A DNA stretch of 64,000 nt from CAYJBH01 sp964370825 (GCA_964370825.1 CAYJKY010000016.1:1-64000); one strand, 5' to 3'; positions 45,149 through 54,378 are shown, counted from the stretch's first letter. The notes: generated from the letters alone by a model not told the origin. Made by a program: numbers and translations.

Positions 45149-46321
45149 ATGACACTTGATAATATAAAAAATTCTTACGACGAATCAGTTACAGCTACCT
45201 ATGCTAGATATCCGCTCTGTATAACAAGTGGTAAGGGGTCGCTGTGCTATGATATCGACGGTAAGGAATATATCGATTTTACCACCGGAATTGGCGTTAA
45301 CAGCCTTGGTTTTTGTGATGAAGGTTGGTCAAAGGCTGTTTCCGAGCAGGCCGCAAAGCTAAACCACACCTCAAATCTCTACTATACCCTACCCGGTGTT
45401 GAACTTGCAAAAACACTTTGCGAGCGTACAGGGTACACCAACATCTTTTATGCAAACTCCGGTGCCGAGGCTAACGAAGGGGCAATTAAGGCCGCCAGAA
45501 AATATTCCTTTGATAAGTACGGTGAGGGACGTAACGAGATAATTACACTGGTCAATTCCTTTCACGGACGAACGGTAACCACGCTTGCGGCTACCGGACA
45601 GGATAGCTTTCACAACTATTTCTTTCCCTTTACCGAAGGCTTTTCCCACTGCCCGGTCGGCGATATCGAAGCACTAAATGCAGCAATAACCGACAAAACC
45701 TGTGCAATAATGATTGAGTTTGTGTTGGGCGAAGGCGGAGTCATAAGTCTTGATAATCAATTTATTGATTTTATAGTTGCGAAGTGTTCCGAAAAGGATA
45801 TACTTTTAGTTGCAGACGAGGTTCAGACCGGAATAGGACGAACCGGTAAACTTTTAGCATCACAGCACTATAACATCCTGCCGGATATCACCACCATTGC
45901 CAAAGGGCTTGGAGGAGGACTTCCGATAGGTGGAGTTCTATTTAACGAAAAAACGTCGACCGTGCTCTCGGCAGGAACACATGGTTCCACCTTTGGAGGT
46001 AATCCGATTTCCGCCGCCGCCGCACTGTATACCGTTAACAGCATAGACGATAAGATTCTTGCAGAAGTTTCCGCTAAGGGCGAGCACATAAAAAAACGTC
46101 TTCTTGCAATGAAAAATGTAAATGCAGTGGACGGTCTTGGCATGATGATAGGCGTCGACATTTCGCCATTGATTGCCAGTGACATAGTTAAGGCAGGAAT
46201 CGAAAAGGGCATATTGCTACTAACCGCTAAGGATAAGCTACGAATGCTGCCGCCGCTTAACATTTCAATCGAAACTATAGACAAAGGTCTTGATATTGTT
46301 GAGGAACTACTGTCACACTAA
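45149..46321 (+). CDS. argD: Acetylornithine aminotransferase
   Basis: 390 aa PLP-dependent class III aminotransferase converting N-acetylglutamate semialdehyde to N-acetylornithine. NSGAEANEGAIKAARK, the SFHGRT loop, ADEVQTGIGRTGK and the PLP lysine in TTIAKGLGGGLPIG are intact. It may also serve lysine/DAP synthesis as succinyl-DAP aminotransferase. GGGAG lies before the ATG. Confidence 0.95.
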   Translation: MTLDNIKNSYDESVTATYARYPLCITSGKGSLCYDIDGKEYIDFTTGIGVNSLGFCDEGWSKAVSEQAAKLNHTSNLYYTLPGVELAKTLCERTGYTNIFYANSGAEANEGAIKAARKYSFDKYGEGRNEIITLVNSFHGRTVTTLAATGQDSFHNYFFPFTEGFSHCPVGDIEALNAAITDKTCAIMIEFVLGEGGVISLDNQFIDFIVAKCSEKDILLVADEVQTGIGRTGKLLASQHYNILPDITTIAKGLGGGLPIGGVLFNEKTSTVLSAGTHGSTFGGNPISAAAALYTVNSIDDKILAEVSAKGEHIKKRLLAMKNVNAVDGLGMMIGVDISPLIASDIVKAGIEKGILLLTAKDKLRMLPPLNISIETIDKGLDIVEELLSH

Positions 46322-46337
46322 CAGAAAGGATTTTATA

Positions 46338-47264
46338 ATGGAACATCTATTAAAGCTCGGAGATCTTTCGGGCGAGGAGATAATCGATATACTCAATCTT
46401 GCCGACCAGCTGAAATATCAACAGATGCACGGTCTTCCGCACCGTCATCTCGAAGGAAAAACCCTCGGCATGATATTTCAAAAATCATCCACACGTACAA
46501 GGGTTTCTTTTGAGGTAGGCATGTATCAGCTTGGTGGGGCAGCATTATTCCTGTCATCAAATGATCTGCAGATAGGCCGCGGTGAACCGGTTTGCGATAC
46601 CGCGCGGGTTCTCTCCCGCTACCTAAACGGCATTATGATAAGAACCTTCGAGCAGTCGGAGGTTGAGCAGCTTGCAGAGCACGGAAGCATACCAATTATT
46701 AACGGACTTACCGACTATTGCCACCCCTGCCAGATTCTTGCCGATCTAATGACTATACGTGAGCACAAGGGGCACCTTGAGGGGCTAAAGATGTGTTATA
46801 TTGGCGATGGAAACAACATGGCAAACTCACTTATTGTTGGAGGTTTAAAGGTTGGTATGTCGGTGAGCATTGCTACACCTGCCGGATATGAGCCTGCAAA
46901 GGATGTTATGGAATTTGCAAAATCTTATGATTGTTTCAGCTATTCTCATAGCCCGATGGAGGCCGCAAAGGATGCCGATGTCGTGATAACAGATGTATGG
47001 GCATCCATGGGTCAGGAGGGCGAAGCCGAACAGCGCAGAAAGGCATTTGTCGGATACCAGATAAACGACGATTTGATGGCGGTTGCAAAGCCTGATGCCA
47101 TGGTACAGCACTGTCTGCCTGCCCACCGTGAAGAGGAGATAACTGCCAAGATTTTCGAGGAACATTCAGAGGAAATCTTTGATGAGGCGGAAAATCGCTT
47201 ACATGCCCAAAAGGCCGTGCTTGTCAAGCTGATGGGAAGTAAGACCGGAAAGGAATTGTCATAG
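46338..47264 (+). CDS. argF: Ornithine carbamoyltransferase
   Basis: 308 aa. It makes citrulline from ornithine and carbamoyl phosphate. SSTRTRVSFEVGMYQLGG (carbamoyl phosphate), HPCQILADL and HCLPAHR (ornithine) are complete. ATG 46338 has AAAGGA 8 nt upstream. Last of the seven arg genes; the operon includes no carAB. metG starts 2 nt after its stop. Confidence 0.96.
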   Translation: MEHLLKLGDLSGEEIIDILNLADQLKYQQMHGLPHRHLEGKTLGMIFQKSSTRTRVSFEVGMYQLGGAALFLSSNDLQIGRGEPVCDTARVLSRYLNGIMIRTFEQSEVEQLAEHGSIPIINGLTDYCHPCQILADLMTIREHKGHLEGLKMCYIGDGNNMANSLIVGGLKVGMSVSIATPAGYEPAKDVMEFAKSYDCFSYSHSPMEAAKDADVVITDVWASMGQEGEAEQRRKAFVGYQINDDLMAVAKPDAMVQHCLPAHREEEITAKIFEEHSEEIFDEAENRLHAQKAVLVKLMGSKTGKELS

Positions 47265-47266
47265 TT

Positions 47267-49228
47267 ATGAGAGAAAAATTTTATATTACAACACCCATAT
47301 ATTACCCCTCCGATAAACTTCATATCGGCCACGCTTATTCTACGGTTATCGCCGATGCTTTAGCAAGATATAACCGTATGTGTGGTAAAGATGTCATCTT
47401 TTTGACCGGTACCGACGAGCATGGTAAAAAGATTGAGGATAAAGCAGCGGAAAAAGGTGTAACACCTAAACAATATGTCGACGAAATTGTCGTTGGCATA
47501 AAAAGTTTGTGGGAGCTGATGAATGTCAGCTACGACCGTTTTATCCGTACTACCGACGAATACCATGAGGAGTCGGTGCAAAAAATATTTAAAAAGTTAT
47601 ATGACAGCGGTGACATCTATAAGGATAAATACGAGGGACACTACTGTAAACCTTGCGAGAGTTTTTGGACCAAAACTCAACTAACAGAGGAAAAATGTCC
47701 CGACTGTGGTGGTGAGGTTACGCTCGAGAGCGAGGAGGCATATTTCTTCCGTCAATCAAAATATGCCGACCGCTTGCTTGCCCTTTATGAGGAGAGACCT
47801 GATTTTATTCAGCCCGAAACACGTAAAAATGAGATGATCTCTTTTATCAAACAGGGACTTAACGATCTCTGTGTTTCCAGAACCTCGGTAAGCTGGGGTG
47901 TTCCGGTCGATTTTGATCCCGACCACACCGTATATGTGTGGATTGATGCACTTACAAACTATATCAATGCCCTCGGCTATGAGAATGAGAAGTATAACGA
48001 TTATGACCGCTACTGGCCGGCAGACCTTCATCTAATGGCTAAAGAGATACTGAGATTTCACGCCGTTATCTGGCCTTCTATACTGATGGCACTTGATCTT
48101 CCCATGCCAAAACAGGTTTATGCACACGGTTGGCTTTTGTTCTCGGGCGGCAAGATGAGCAAGTCTAAAGGCAATATAATAGACCCCGTTATCCTCTGTG
48201 ACCGCTACTCGGTAGATGCTATACGGTATTTCTTATTAAGGGATGTTCCTTTCGGCAATGATGGCGAGTTTTCTAACGAGGCATTGTTCGGAAGAATTAA
48301 TCAGGATTTGGCAAATGACCTCGGCAATCTTTTATCTCGCACCGTGTCAATGCAGATTAAATATTTTAACGGAACCCTGCCCACCGAACAGCTGTCCGGT
48401 GAGGAGGATGCCGAATTGCTGGAAAAAACCGCAAATGTTGTGGCAAAGGTTGCCACCGAGATGGAGAAATACGACACACCAGCCGCACTTTCAGCTATTT
48501 TTGAAGTTGTGGGCAGTGCTAATCGCTATATCGACAGAACGGCTCCCTGGGCACTTGCAAAGGAGGAGTCAAATCGACCGAGACTTGCAAGGGTATTATA
48601 CAACCTCGGTGAAGCTCTGCGTCATGTAGCAATACTCATAACCCCATTTATACCGGAAGCATCGGTTAAAATGTTAGAGGCGTTATCGCTTACACCACAG
48701 GATAAATCCGGTTGTTATGAGGGAATTACCGAAAAACTACCTGCCGACTTTTCGGTAAAACAGATTCCGGCGCTTTTCCCAAGAATTGACATAGAAAAGG
48801 AGTTGGAGGCACTCGAGGCATTGCAACCAAAAAAAGAAGAGCCGAAGAAGGAGGCTAAACCGGAAAAGGTAAAAGCAGCTGTAGAGGTTGGCGAGATAGG
48901 ATATGAGGACTTTATGAGCTGCCTGCTTATCTGTGCCGAAATTAAGGCATGTGAAAGGGTTAAGGGAGCAGATAAACTGTTAAAGCTTACCCTTTTTGAT
49001 GGCGAACGTGATAGGACGGTTGTTTCCGGAATAGCCGAATACTATGATGCAGAGCAACTTATAGGCAAAAAGATTGCACTTGTAGCAAACCTTAAACCTG
49101 CAAAGTTACGCGGTGTTATCAGCGAAGGAATGATTTTAGCCGCTGACAGCGTTAATGCCAACGGCGACAATGATGTAACGGTATTATTTTTACCGGACAA
49201 TCTGCCCTGCGGTAGCAGAATTCGATAA
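47267..49228 (+). CDS. metG: Methionyl-tRNA synthetase
   Basis: 653 aa class I synthetase. HIGH reads KLHIGHAYS, KMSKS reads GGKMSKSKG, and one zinc knuckle (CKPCESFW...CPDC) is present. An anticodon-binding helical domain follows, then a Lys/Glu-rich linker (~525-550) and a C-terminal tRNA-binding EMAP/Trbp111-like domain used for dimerisation. It directly follows argF, so it is probably co-transcribed with arginine genes; no T-box leader is present. Confidence 0.96.
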   Translation: MREKFYITTPIYYPSDKLHIGHAYSTVIADALARYNRMCGKDVIFLTGTDEHGKKIEDKAAEKGVTPKQYVDEIVVGIKSLWELMNVSYDRFIRTTDEYHEESVQKIFKKLYDSGDIYKDKYEGHYCKPCESFWTKTQLTEEKCPDCGGEVTLESEEAYFFRQSKYADRLLALYEERPDFIQPETRKNEMISFIKQGLNDLCVSRTSVSWGVPVDFDPDHTVYVWIDALTNYINALGYENEKYNDYDRYWPADLHLMAKEILRFHAVIWPSILMALDLPMPKQVYAHGWLLFSGGKMSKSKGNIIDPVILCDRYSVDAIRYFLLRDVPFGNDGEFSNEALFGRINQDLANDLGNLLSRTVSMQIKYFNGTLPTEQLSGEEDAELLEKTANVVAKVATEMEKYDTPAALSAIFEVVGSANRYIDRTAPWALAKEESNRPRLARVLYNLGEALRHVAILITPFIPEASVKMLEALSLTPQDKSGCYEGITEKLPADFSVKQIPALFPRIDIEKELEALEALQPKKEEPKKEAKPEKVKAAVEVGEIGYEDFMSCLLICAEIKACERVKGADKLLKLTLFDGERDRTVVSGIAEYYDAEQLIGKKIALVANLKPAKLRGVISEGMILAADSVNANGDNDVTVLFLPDNLPCGSRIR

Positions 49229-49235
49229 CAATAGC

Positions 49236-49266
49236 ACTGCGAGACGGATTAATTCTGTCTCGCAGT
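49236..49266 (+). terminator. Hairpin between metG and the homocysteine methyltransferase
   Basis: A 10-bp perfect stem (ACTGCGAGAC 49236-49245 with GTCTCGCAGT 49257-49266), followed only by AAATTTTA. Partial terminator or mRNA processing site. Confidence 0.5.
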
Positions 49267-49289
49267 AAATTTTATAGGAGATTATTAAT

Positions 49290-50105
49290 ATGTCATTTGT
49301 TTATTTAGACGGTGCACTCGGAAGCAACCTTATGGAAAAGGGCGTAGATGTGGTGTCTGAGCTTAATATTGTAGCGCCGGAGCGTGTTATGGATCTTCAC
49401 AAAAAATACATTGCCGCAGGCTCTGACATTATATGTAGCAACACATTCAGTGCAAACTGCTATGCAAAAAGCGAATACTCGGTAAGTGATCTTGTGAGAA
49501 GCGGGGTGAGCATTGCTAAGCAGGCAGTCGAGGTTAGCTCTGTTAAGGTTGCCTTTGACATCGGACCCTTATCCGAGCTGTTGGAGCCCTACGGTGACCT
49601 TACCGAGGAGGAATGCTGCGAACAATACGCCGAAATAATTGCAGCAGGCATTGCAGTAAACCCTGATTATATATTTTTTGAAACCTTCATGGATTTAGAG
49701 ATGCTTGAAATTGCGGTTAAACAGACGCTCAAATACAATGTCCCTTTACTCTGCTCTATGAGCTTTACCGAGGTAGGAAAAACTATTATGGGTAATTCGG
49801 TAGAGCAAATGATAGAAAGGCTTTCTAAGTACCCTCTTGCCGCAATAGGGCTTAACTGCTCTATGGAGCCGGAAAAATCACTGCCGATAGCAAGAGAGTT
49901 CAGAAAAATAACCGACTTGCCGATTATTTTCAAGCCTAATGCCGGCAAACCACAAGTTTCAGAGGACGGCATTAGCTATGAAGATGCAGAGCTTTTTGCA
50001 AGAGAATTTGCAGGAATAGAGGATATTGGGAATGTATATATCGGAGGCTGTTGCGGAAGTACTCCGGAGCATATAAGTAGGCTTGTGAGTAATTTAATGC
50101 GTTAG
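49290..50105 (+). CDS. Homocysteine S-methyltransferase family protein
   Basis: 271 aa, a single homocysteine-binding TIM barrel as in BhmT, MmuM or the N-terminal module of MetH. DGALGSNLMEKG, SNTFSANCY, and the zinc cysteines in GLNCS and IGGCCGSTP are conserved. It could use S-methylmethionine or SAM, or work in trans with separate folate/cobalamin modules; the methyl donor is not known. Its placement after metG fits methionine metabolism. It overlaps the convergent MATE gene by 12 nt. Confidence 0.88.
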   Translation: MSFVYLDGALGSNLMEKGVDVVSELNIVAPERVMDLHKKYIAAGSDIICSNTFSANCYAKSEYSVSDLVRSGVSIAKQAVEVSSVKVAFDIGPLSELLEPYGDLTEEECCEQYAEIIAAGIAVNPDYIFFETFMDLEMLEIAVKQTLKYNVPLLCSMSFTEVGKTIMGNSVEQMIERLSKYPLAAIGLNCSMEPEKSLPIAREFRKITDLPIIFKPNAGKPQVSEDGISYEDAELFAREFAGIEDIGNVYIGGCCGSTPEHISRLVSNLMR

Positions 50106-51443
50106 ATTTAAGTATAGCGTTTTGCTTCTCGTCAGATAGACATAATAGACAATACACATTATGATTTGTATAAAGGTAGCTATGGGGGTAGACAGACCAA
50201 TCAGGAACAGGGATGTAGGCGTTATCAAGCTAAAAAGATACACTAATGTTATTCTTATTGCCAATGCACCGAAAACACCCTGTATCATCACGAATAGTGT
50301 CTTACCGTAACCGCTGAAATATCCGGTAACATTAAACATTATAGATACAAGTAACACATCAAGCGCATACGCCTGTAGATATGGTATTGCTGTGTTTATT
50401 ACGGATGTATCGTTGCTGAATATCCCTATTATAAGTTCGCCGTGAAAAAAAGATATATAACCTGTTATTACGCTTACAGACAATGAAATTAATATGCTTA
50501 TCACCGTTCCGGTTCGTGCTCTTTCGTGTTGACCGGCACCGGAATTTTGCGCAACAAACACCGAAATTGACTGCATAAATGAAATAGGAACAAGCATCAC
50601 CAGCCCGATTATCTTTTCAACCAGTCCAACAGCCGCAGAGTATACAACGCCAAATTGATTAATTATTATCGTGATTGCCAAAAATGAGAAGCTTACTAAA
50701 ACACTTTGCAATGCAATCGGGATACCAAGCTTAAGTGTCTGTTTTATGTATATCAGCTGTGGTCGAAACATGCCAATGCTAAAAATTATTAGCTGTTTTC
50801 TGTTTGCAATAAATATTGACAGTACTACGCTTATTGTCTGTGCTGTAGCGGTTGCAATAGCGGCACCCGACGCACCCATGTTGAATACACCTACAAGCAG
50901 CAGATCACCTACTATGTTGACAATACATGCTATTCCAACCGTATACAGCGCTGTCTTTGAATCGCCGAGACCTCTAAATATACTGCTTAAAATATTGTAC
51001 ATAAATATCATCGGAATTCCGATTGAGCAATAAAAAATATATCTGCCGGTCTCTTCTAATGCCTCTTCGGGTGTGTTTAGCAGTCCGAGAATATCATTAT
51101 TGAACATTATCAAAATGGTGATAATAATTAATGCCAACAGCATAAATATTAATATAGAGTTGCCGATTATTGCCGTGTTTTCATTGCCTCTTCCCTGCCC
51201 TATCTTTCGACCGACAAGAATTGTTGTTCCGGTGGCGAGTCCGGCGCAAAGTGAGGTTATTGTATTAATCAACTGGCTTCCGGTAGACACTGCCGATACC
51301 GCCTCTACGGTAGAAAAATTACCGACTATCAACATATCAACCGTTGAGTATGTAATCTGCAAAATGAGTGCAAGCATTATTGGCAAGGTAAATCCAATCA
51401 AGGACTTAAAAGTGTTTCCCTCAAGAAGGCTGTTTTTTGTCAT
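50094..51443 (-). CDS. MATE-family multidrug/Na+ (or H+) exporter
   Basis: 449 aa with 12 predicted membrane helices in two homologous halves. The N-terminal SLIGFTLPIMLALILQITYSTVDMLIVGNF, G-V-STGSQL and the second-half IPIALQSVLVSFSFLAITIIINQFG are MATE (NorM/DinF group) patterns. Substrate and coupling ion are unknown. ATG 51443 has GGAG 5 nt upstream; the longer frame to 51479 covers an inverted repeat. It has its own perfect consensus promoter. Confidence 0.9.
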   Translation of the reverse strand: MTKNSLLEGNTFKSLIGFTLPIMLALILQITYSTVDMLIVGNFSTVEAVSAVSTGSQLINTITSLCAGLATGTTILVGRKIGQGRGNENTAIIGNSILIFMLLALIIITILIMFNNDILGLLNTPEEALEETGRYIFYCSIGIPMIFMYNILSSIFRGLGDSKTALYTVGIACIVNIVGDLLLVGVFNMGASGAAIATATAQTISVVLSIFIANRKQLIIFSIGMFRPQLIYIKQTLKLGIPIALQSVLVSFSFLAITIIINQFGVVYSAAVGLVEKIIGLVMLVPISFMQSISVFVAQNSGAGQHERARTGTVISILISLSVSVITGYISFFHGELIIGIFSNDTSVINTAIPYLQAYALDVLLVSIMFNVTGYFSGYGKTLFVMIQGVFGALAIRITLVYLFSLITPTSLFLIGLSTPIATFIQIIMCIVYYVYLTRSKTLYLNLTH

Positions 51444-51469
51444 TCCGTCTCCAAATGTATAACATAGAT

Positions 51470-51507
51470 TAAACTGCATGAAGATAAAATTTCACTCATG
51501 CAGTTTA
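51470..51507 (-). promoter_or_regulatory. Perfect 12-bp inverted repeat in the MATE leader
   Basis: TAAACTGCATGA (51470-51481) and TCATGCAGTTTA (51496-51507) around a 14-nt loop. It lies ~13-50 nt into the predicted transcript, with no U-run on either strand. It is likely an operator for a repressor, or an RNA hairpin controlling translation. Confidence 0.6.
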
Positions 51508-51526
51508 TAGTAATTCTCTGTAGGAT

Positions 51527-51555
51527 ATTATATCATTGTTTACGTATTATGTCAA
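51527..51555 (-). promoter_or_regulatory. Perfect consensus promoter for the MATE gene
   Basis: Minus strand TTGACA (51550-51555), 17-nt spacer, TATAAT (51527-51532); both hexamers are exact. The -35 overlaps the stop codon of the VTT gene. Confidence 0.85.
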
Positions 51556-52223
51556 TTTGTTGCTATCGTTGCTGCCGCCTCAGTCGCCTTTTCCTTTTTT
51601 TCGCTACGCTTTTTTACCAGTGTAACAATAACCGTAAACAGAATTAAGGTTAGTATGGAGATTATCAAGCCAATCGGGTTATCCTGAATATTGGATGCGG
51701 AATACCCCAGATATACGTATACAAAGCTACCGGGAAGCATACCTAAAAATGTAGCCAAGGCATAGTGTTTGTACTTAATATTTAATATTCCGCTCAGATA
51801 GTTGACAGCTGCAAACGGAAACAATGGAATAAGCCGTATGTACATCATAAAAACAAAACCGTTGTCCTGAGCTTTTTTTGTAGCACTTTCGATAAAGCTA
51901 CCCGATTTCACATACCTGCCGATAATATCCTTGCCAAGCAGTTTAGATAGCCCGAATGAGATATGACATCCAAGATTACTTGCTATCACCGTAAGCAACA
52001 GTCCAGGCCAAAACCCGAACAATGGACCTGAAATTAGTGTGAATGCTGATGCCGGAACGGCAAATGTCACCGCGATGCCATATACAAAGATAAAGATAAT
52101 TGGTGCAAACGGATTTTCTCTTACAGCCTCTATTAAACCCAATAGGTAGTCGACATTGAGGTAATCTCTAAAGATAATGGCTAACCCTATCAGGATAACC
52201 GCCGCAATAATAATCTTTTTCAT
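51552..52223 (-). CDS. TVP38/TMEM64 (VTT-domain) membrane protein
   Basis: 223 aa, about six membrane segments. GPLFGFWPGLLLTVIASNLGCHISFGLSKLLG and MMYIRLIPLFPFAAVNYLSGI are the VTT/DedA-like core; related proteins scramble or move lipids between leaflets. A Lys/Glu-rich cytoplasmic tail ends the protein. It is the last gene of an operon with an FAD oxidoreductase and a phosphatidyltransferase. Elsewhere VTT proteins and this kind of oxidoreductase are adjacent or fused, so a joint role is likely. Confidence 0.88.
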   Translation of the reverse strand: MKKIIIAAVILIGLAIIFRDYLNVDYLLGLIEAVRENPFAPIIFIFVYGIAVTFAVPASAFTLISGPLFGFWPGLLLTVIASNLGCHISFGLSKLLGKDIIGRYVKSGSFIESATKKAQDNGFVFMMYIRLIPLFPFAAVNYLSGILNIKYKHYALATFLGMLPGSFVYVYLGYSASNIQDNPIGLIISILTLILFTVIVTLVKKRSEKKEKATEAAATIATN

Positions 52224-52224
52224 T

Positions 52225-52830
52225 TCACCCCTCCAATGTTTGAATATGTTTTGTGTATTTGTAAATTTTATGCATCCTTATGATTCCGGTAATAAACATA
52301 AGCAGGTTAAAAATATTTAGTGTGTAGACAATAAAATTGGGGAACATCATAATAAGGCTGAAAAATATAAAGGATTCTGTTCGCTCAACAAGCCCGAAAT
52401 CATAATACATGCTCTTTTTTCCGGTGTTTTTAAAAAGGCTACCCGCAAGCATAAAGGTGGAAAAGTTAAACATGGCACCGGCAAAAAACAAAAGATAAGT
52501 CAATGCAAACTGCGGCATATAGATATAGCATGCAATAATTACAGCCGCCTCCACCATTCGGTCGAAAACAAGGTCCATATATGCACCAAAAGGTGATGTT
52601 TTACCGGTCAGTCGTGCAACCGTACCATCCAAAACATCCAACAGACCGGAAAGCCACAAAAGCACTACTGCAACAAATGTGTTGCCTATTGCGAGAAAGA
52701 ACGCCGACAACAAACCCACTACCAGTGCGGCTACAGTAATCGTGTTGGGGTGAATTCTAGTTAGTCCCGATTTTTTTGCAAGCTCATCAAAGCCTTTTTG
52801 AAAGTTTTTTCTTGCATTTGTGTCTATCAT
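52225..52830 (-). CDS. CDP-alcohol phosphatidyltransferase family protein
   Basis: 201 aa membrane enzyme. The complete signature DG-x2-AR-x8-G-x3-D-x3-D is at DGTVARLTGKTSPFGAYMDLVFD. It joins a CMP-activated lipid or alcohol with a second alcohol, as in phosphatidylglycerol-, cardiolipin- or inositol-phosphate synthases; the alcohol is not deducible. The ATG at 52830 overlaps the oxidoreductase stop (ATGA), and the VTT gene starts 1 nt after its stop, so all three are translationally linked. Confidence 0.88.
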   Translation of the reverse strand: MIDTNARKNFQKGFDELAKKSGLTRIHPNTITVAALVVGLLSAFFLAIGNTFVAVVLLWLSGLLDVLDGTVARLTGKTSPFGAYMDLVFDRMVEAAVIIACYIYMPQFALTYLLFFAGAMFNFSTFMLAGSLFKNTGKKSMYYDFGLVERTESFIFFSLIMMFPNFIVYTLNIFNLLMFITGIIRMHKIYKYTKHIQTLEG

Positions 52831-54272
52831 ATATCTGTTAATCCCCAACGTATTTGTCTTGTTACTATCATTTTTAGAAGATTACGTTGCCACTCCTTTG
52901 CGCCGCTAACATAGTCGGCAAGGGCAACTGACTTCAGTATCTCGCCCTGTATCGGGTATTGGTATATAATCGAGAGCAGACTGCTAAGTTTCATCTTTTT
53001 GCTTATAAGCAACGATAAAACCGGCAACATTTCTGCCGAACATTCACCCACTATTGTGGCGCCTATAACACGTTTTTTAGTGTCAAGAATTATTTTTACA
53101 AAACCAATCCTATCGTCCTGTGCCTTAGAGCGATCATTTTCTGCTATATTCTTGCTGTAAACATAGCCAAAGCACCCCTTTTCCTTAGCCTGTGCCTCGG
53201 TTAATCCTACGTGAGACACTTCCGGCATGGTAAAGGTTGACCAACATATGTTATGATAACTCTTTTTGAACATCGGAAATATCAATGCATTTCGCACAAT
53301 CATGCCTGCTTCATAACCTGCGGCATGGGTAAACATGTATCCTCCACATGCATCACCGCAAGCATAAATATTTTTCTTGTTGGTGCGCATATATTCATCC
53401 ACATAGATAAAACCTTTAGAATCGGTAAAGACACCTGCCTCGTCCAACCCTATGTCCTGTGTGTTTGGTTTTCTACCGGTCGCTACAAGCAATGCATCGG
53501 CATATATGTCACGTGTGGCATCATCACTTTTTAAAGAAAGTTTTACACCATCTCCATGTTGTTCTACACCTGTTGTCCTGTAACCTTCATAAAGTATCAC
53601 TCCATCTTCGGTAATCGCCTTTTTCATTATGTCACCGACCTCGGGTTCATCCTTTGTAAACAAATTACCGGAACGTGATATCATATGTACCTTGCTACCA
53701 AGATTTGCAAAGCCTTGTCCCAACTCAAGGCCTATAACACCGCTACCGAGTATGATCAAATCATTAGGCAGCTTCTTTAAATCGAAAATTGATTCGTTTG
53801 TGTAGTATTTCACCTTGTTCAAGCCGTTAATGTTCGGAACAGCTGCGGTTGAGCCGGTTGCTATCACAATTTTTTTTGTTGTAAATATCTCGTCGTTAAC
53901 AGATATTTCATGCTCAGACAACAGCCTGCCGAAACCAATCTTTACGGTAACACCAAGCGATTCAAATCTATCAACCGAATCGTGAGGAGCAATCTCGGAT
54001 ATCACCTGCTCTACACGACCCATAACCTTAGATAGCGAGACCTTAAAGCCGGCATCATCTATGCCGTAATCGCCCGATTTTCTCATTTGACGTGCTAGAT
54101 GTGCCGACTTCAAGAATGTTTTACTTGGCACACAGCCATAGTTTAAACAATCTCCTCCCATCTTACGACCTTCTATCAACAGAACCTTAGCACCGAGTCC
54201 GGCCGCTCCCGAGGCAACCACTAATCCCCCACTACCTGCACCGATAATTGCTATATCGAATTCATATTTCAT
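52827..54272 (-). CDS. Mercuric-reductase-like FAD disulfide oxidoreductase
   Basis: 481 aa. FAD-binding GAGSGGLVVASGAAGLG, redox pair C42/C47 in GGDCLNYGCVPSK, NAD(P) loop ILGSGVIGLELGQGFANLG and the second FAD motif YACGDACGG are intact. At the C-terminal interface the lipoamide dehydrogenase HxHPT is replaced by YQYP (Y437, Y439), so the catalytic His is a Tyr, as in MerA-type proteins. No MerA N-terminal metal domain and no terminal Cys pair are present, so mercury reduction is unlikely. Start ATG 54272 (GGGGAG upstream) agrees with the promoter. Confidence 0.85.
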   Translation of the reverse strand: MKYEFDIAIIGAGSGGLVVASGAAGLGAKVLLIEGRKMGGDCLNYGCVPSKTFLKSAHLARQMRKSGDYGIDDAGFKVSLSKVMGRVEQVISEIAPHDSVDRFESLGVTVKIGFGRLLSEHEISVNDEIFTTKKIVIATGSTAAVPNINGLNKVKYYTNESIFDLKKLPNDLIILGSGVIGLELGQGFANLGSKVHMISRSGNLFTKDEPEVGDIMKKAITEDGVILYEGYRTTGVEQHGDGVKLSLKSDDATRDIYADALLVATGRKPNTQDIGLDEAGVFTDSKGFIYVDEYMRTNKKNIYACGDACGGYMFTHAAGYEAGMIVRNALIFPMFKKSYHNICWSTFTMPEVSHVGLTEAQAKEKGCFGYVYSKNIAENDRSKAQDDRIGFVKIILDTKKRVIGATIVGECSAEMLPVLSLLISKKMKLSSLLSIIYQYPIQGEILKSVALADYVSGAKEWQRNLLKMIVTRQIRWGLTDI

Positions 54273-54330
54273 TATTACTCCCCATCGGACAATACAATTA
54301 TTATGTGAATTTCGTCCACTCTTTATAAAC

Positions 54331-54359
54331 ATTATATCTAATTTTGTTTAAAGCGTCAA
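54331..54359 (-). promoter_or_regulatory. Promoter of the oxidoreductase-phosphatidyltransferase-VTT operon
   Basis: Minus strand TTGACG (54354-54359), 17-nt spacer, TATAAT (54331-54336). Confidence 0.75.
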
Positions 54360-54378
54360 CCAATTAATAAAAGTTCAC

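Noticed and set aside
45868..46284. 138-aa minus-strand frame inside argD
   Set aside because: Shadow ORF; no start signal and argD is intact across the region.
47200..47290. T-box upstream of metG
   Set aside because: Only 2 nt separate argF and metG; there is no room for a leader.
51470..51507. Terminator between the VTT and MATE genes
   Set aside because: The stem lacks a T-run on both strands and lies after, not before, the MATE promoter.
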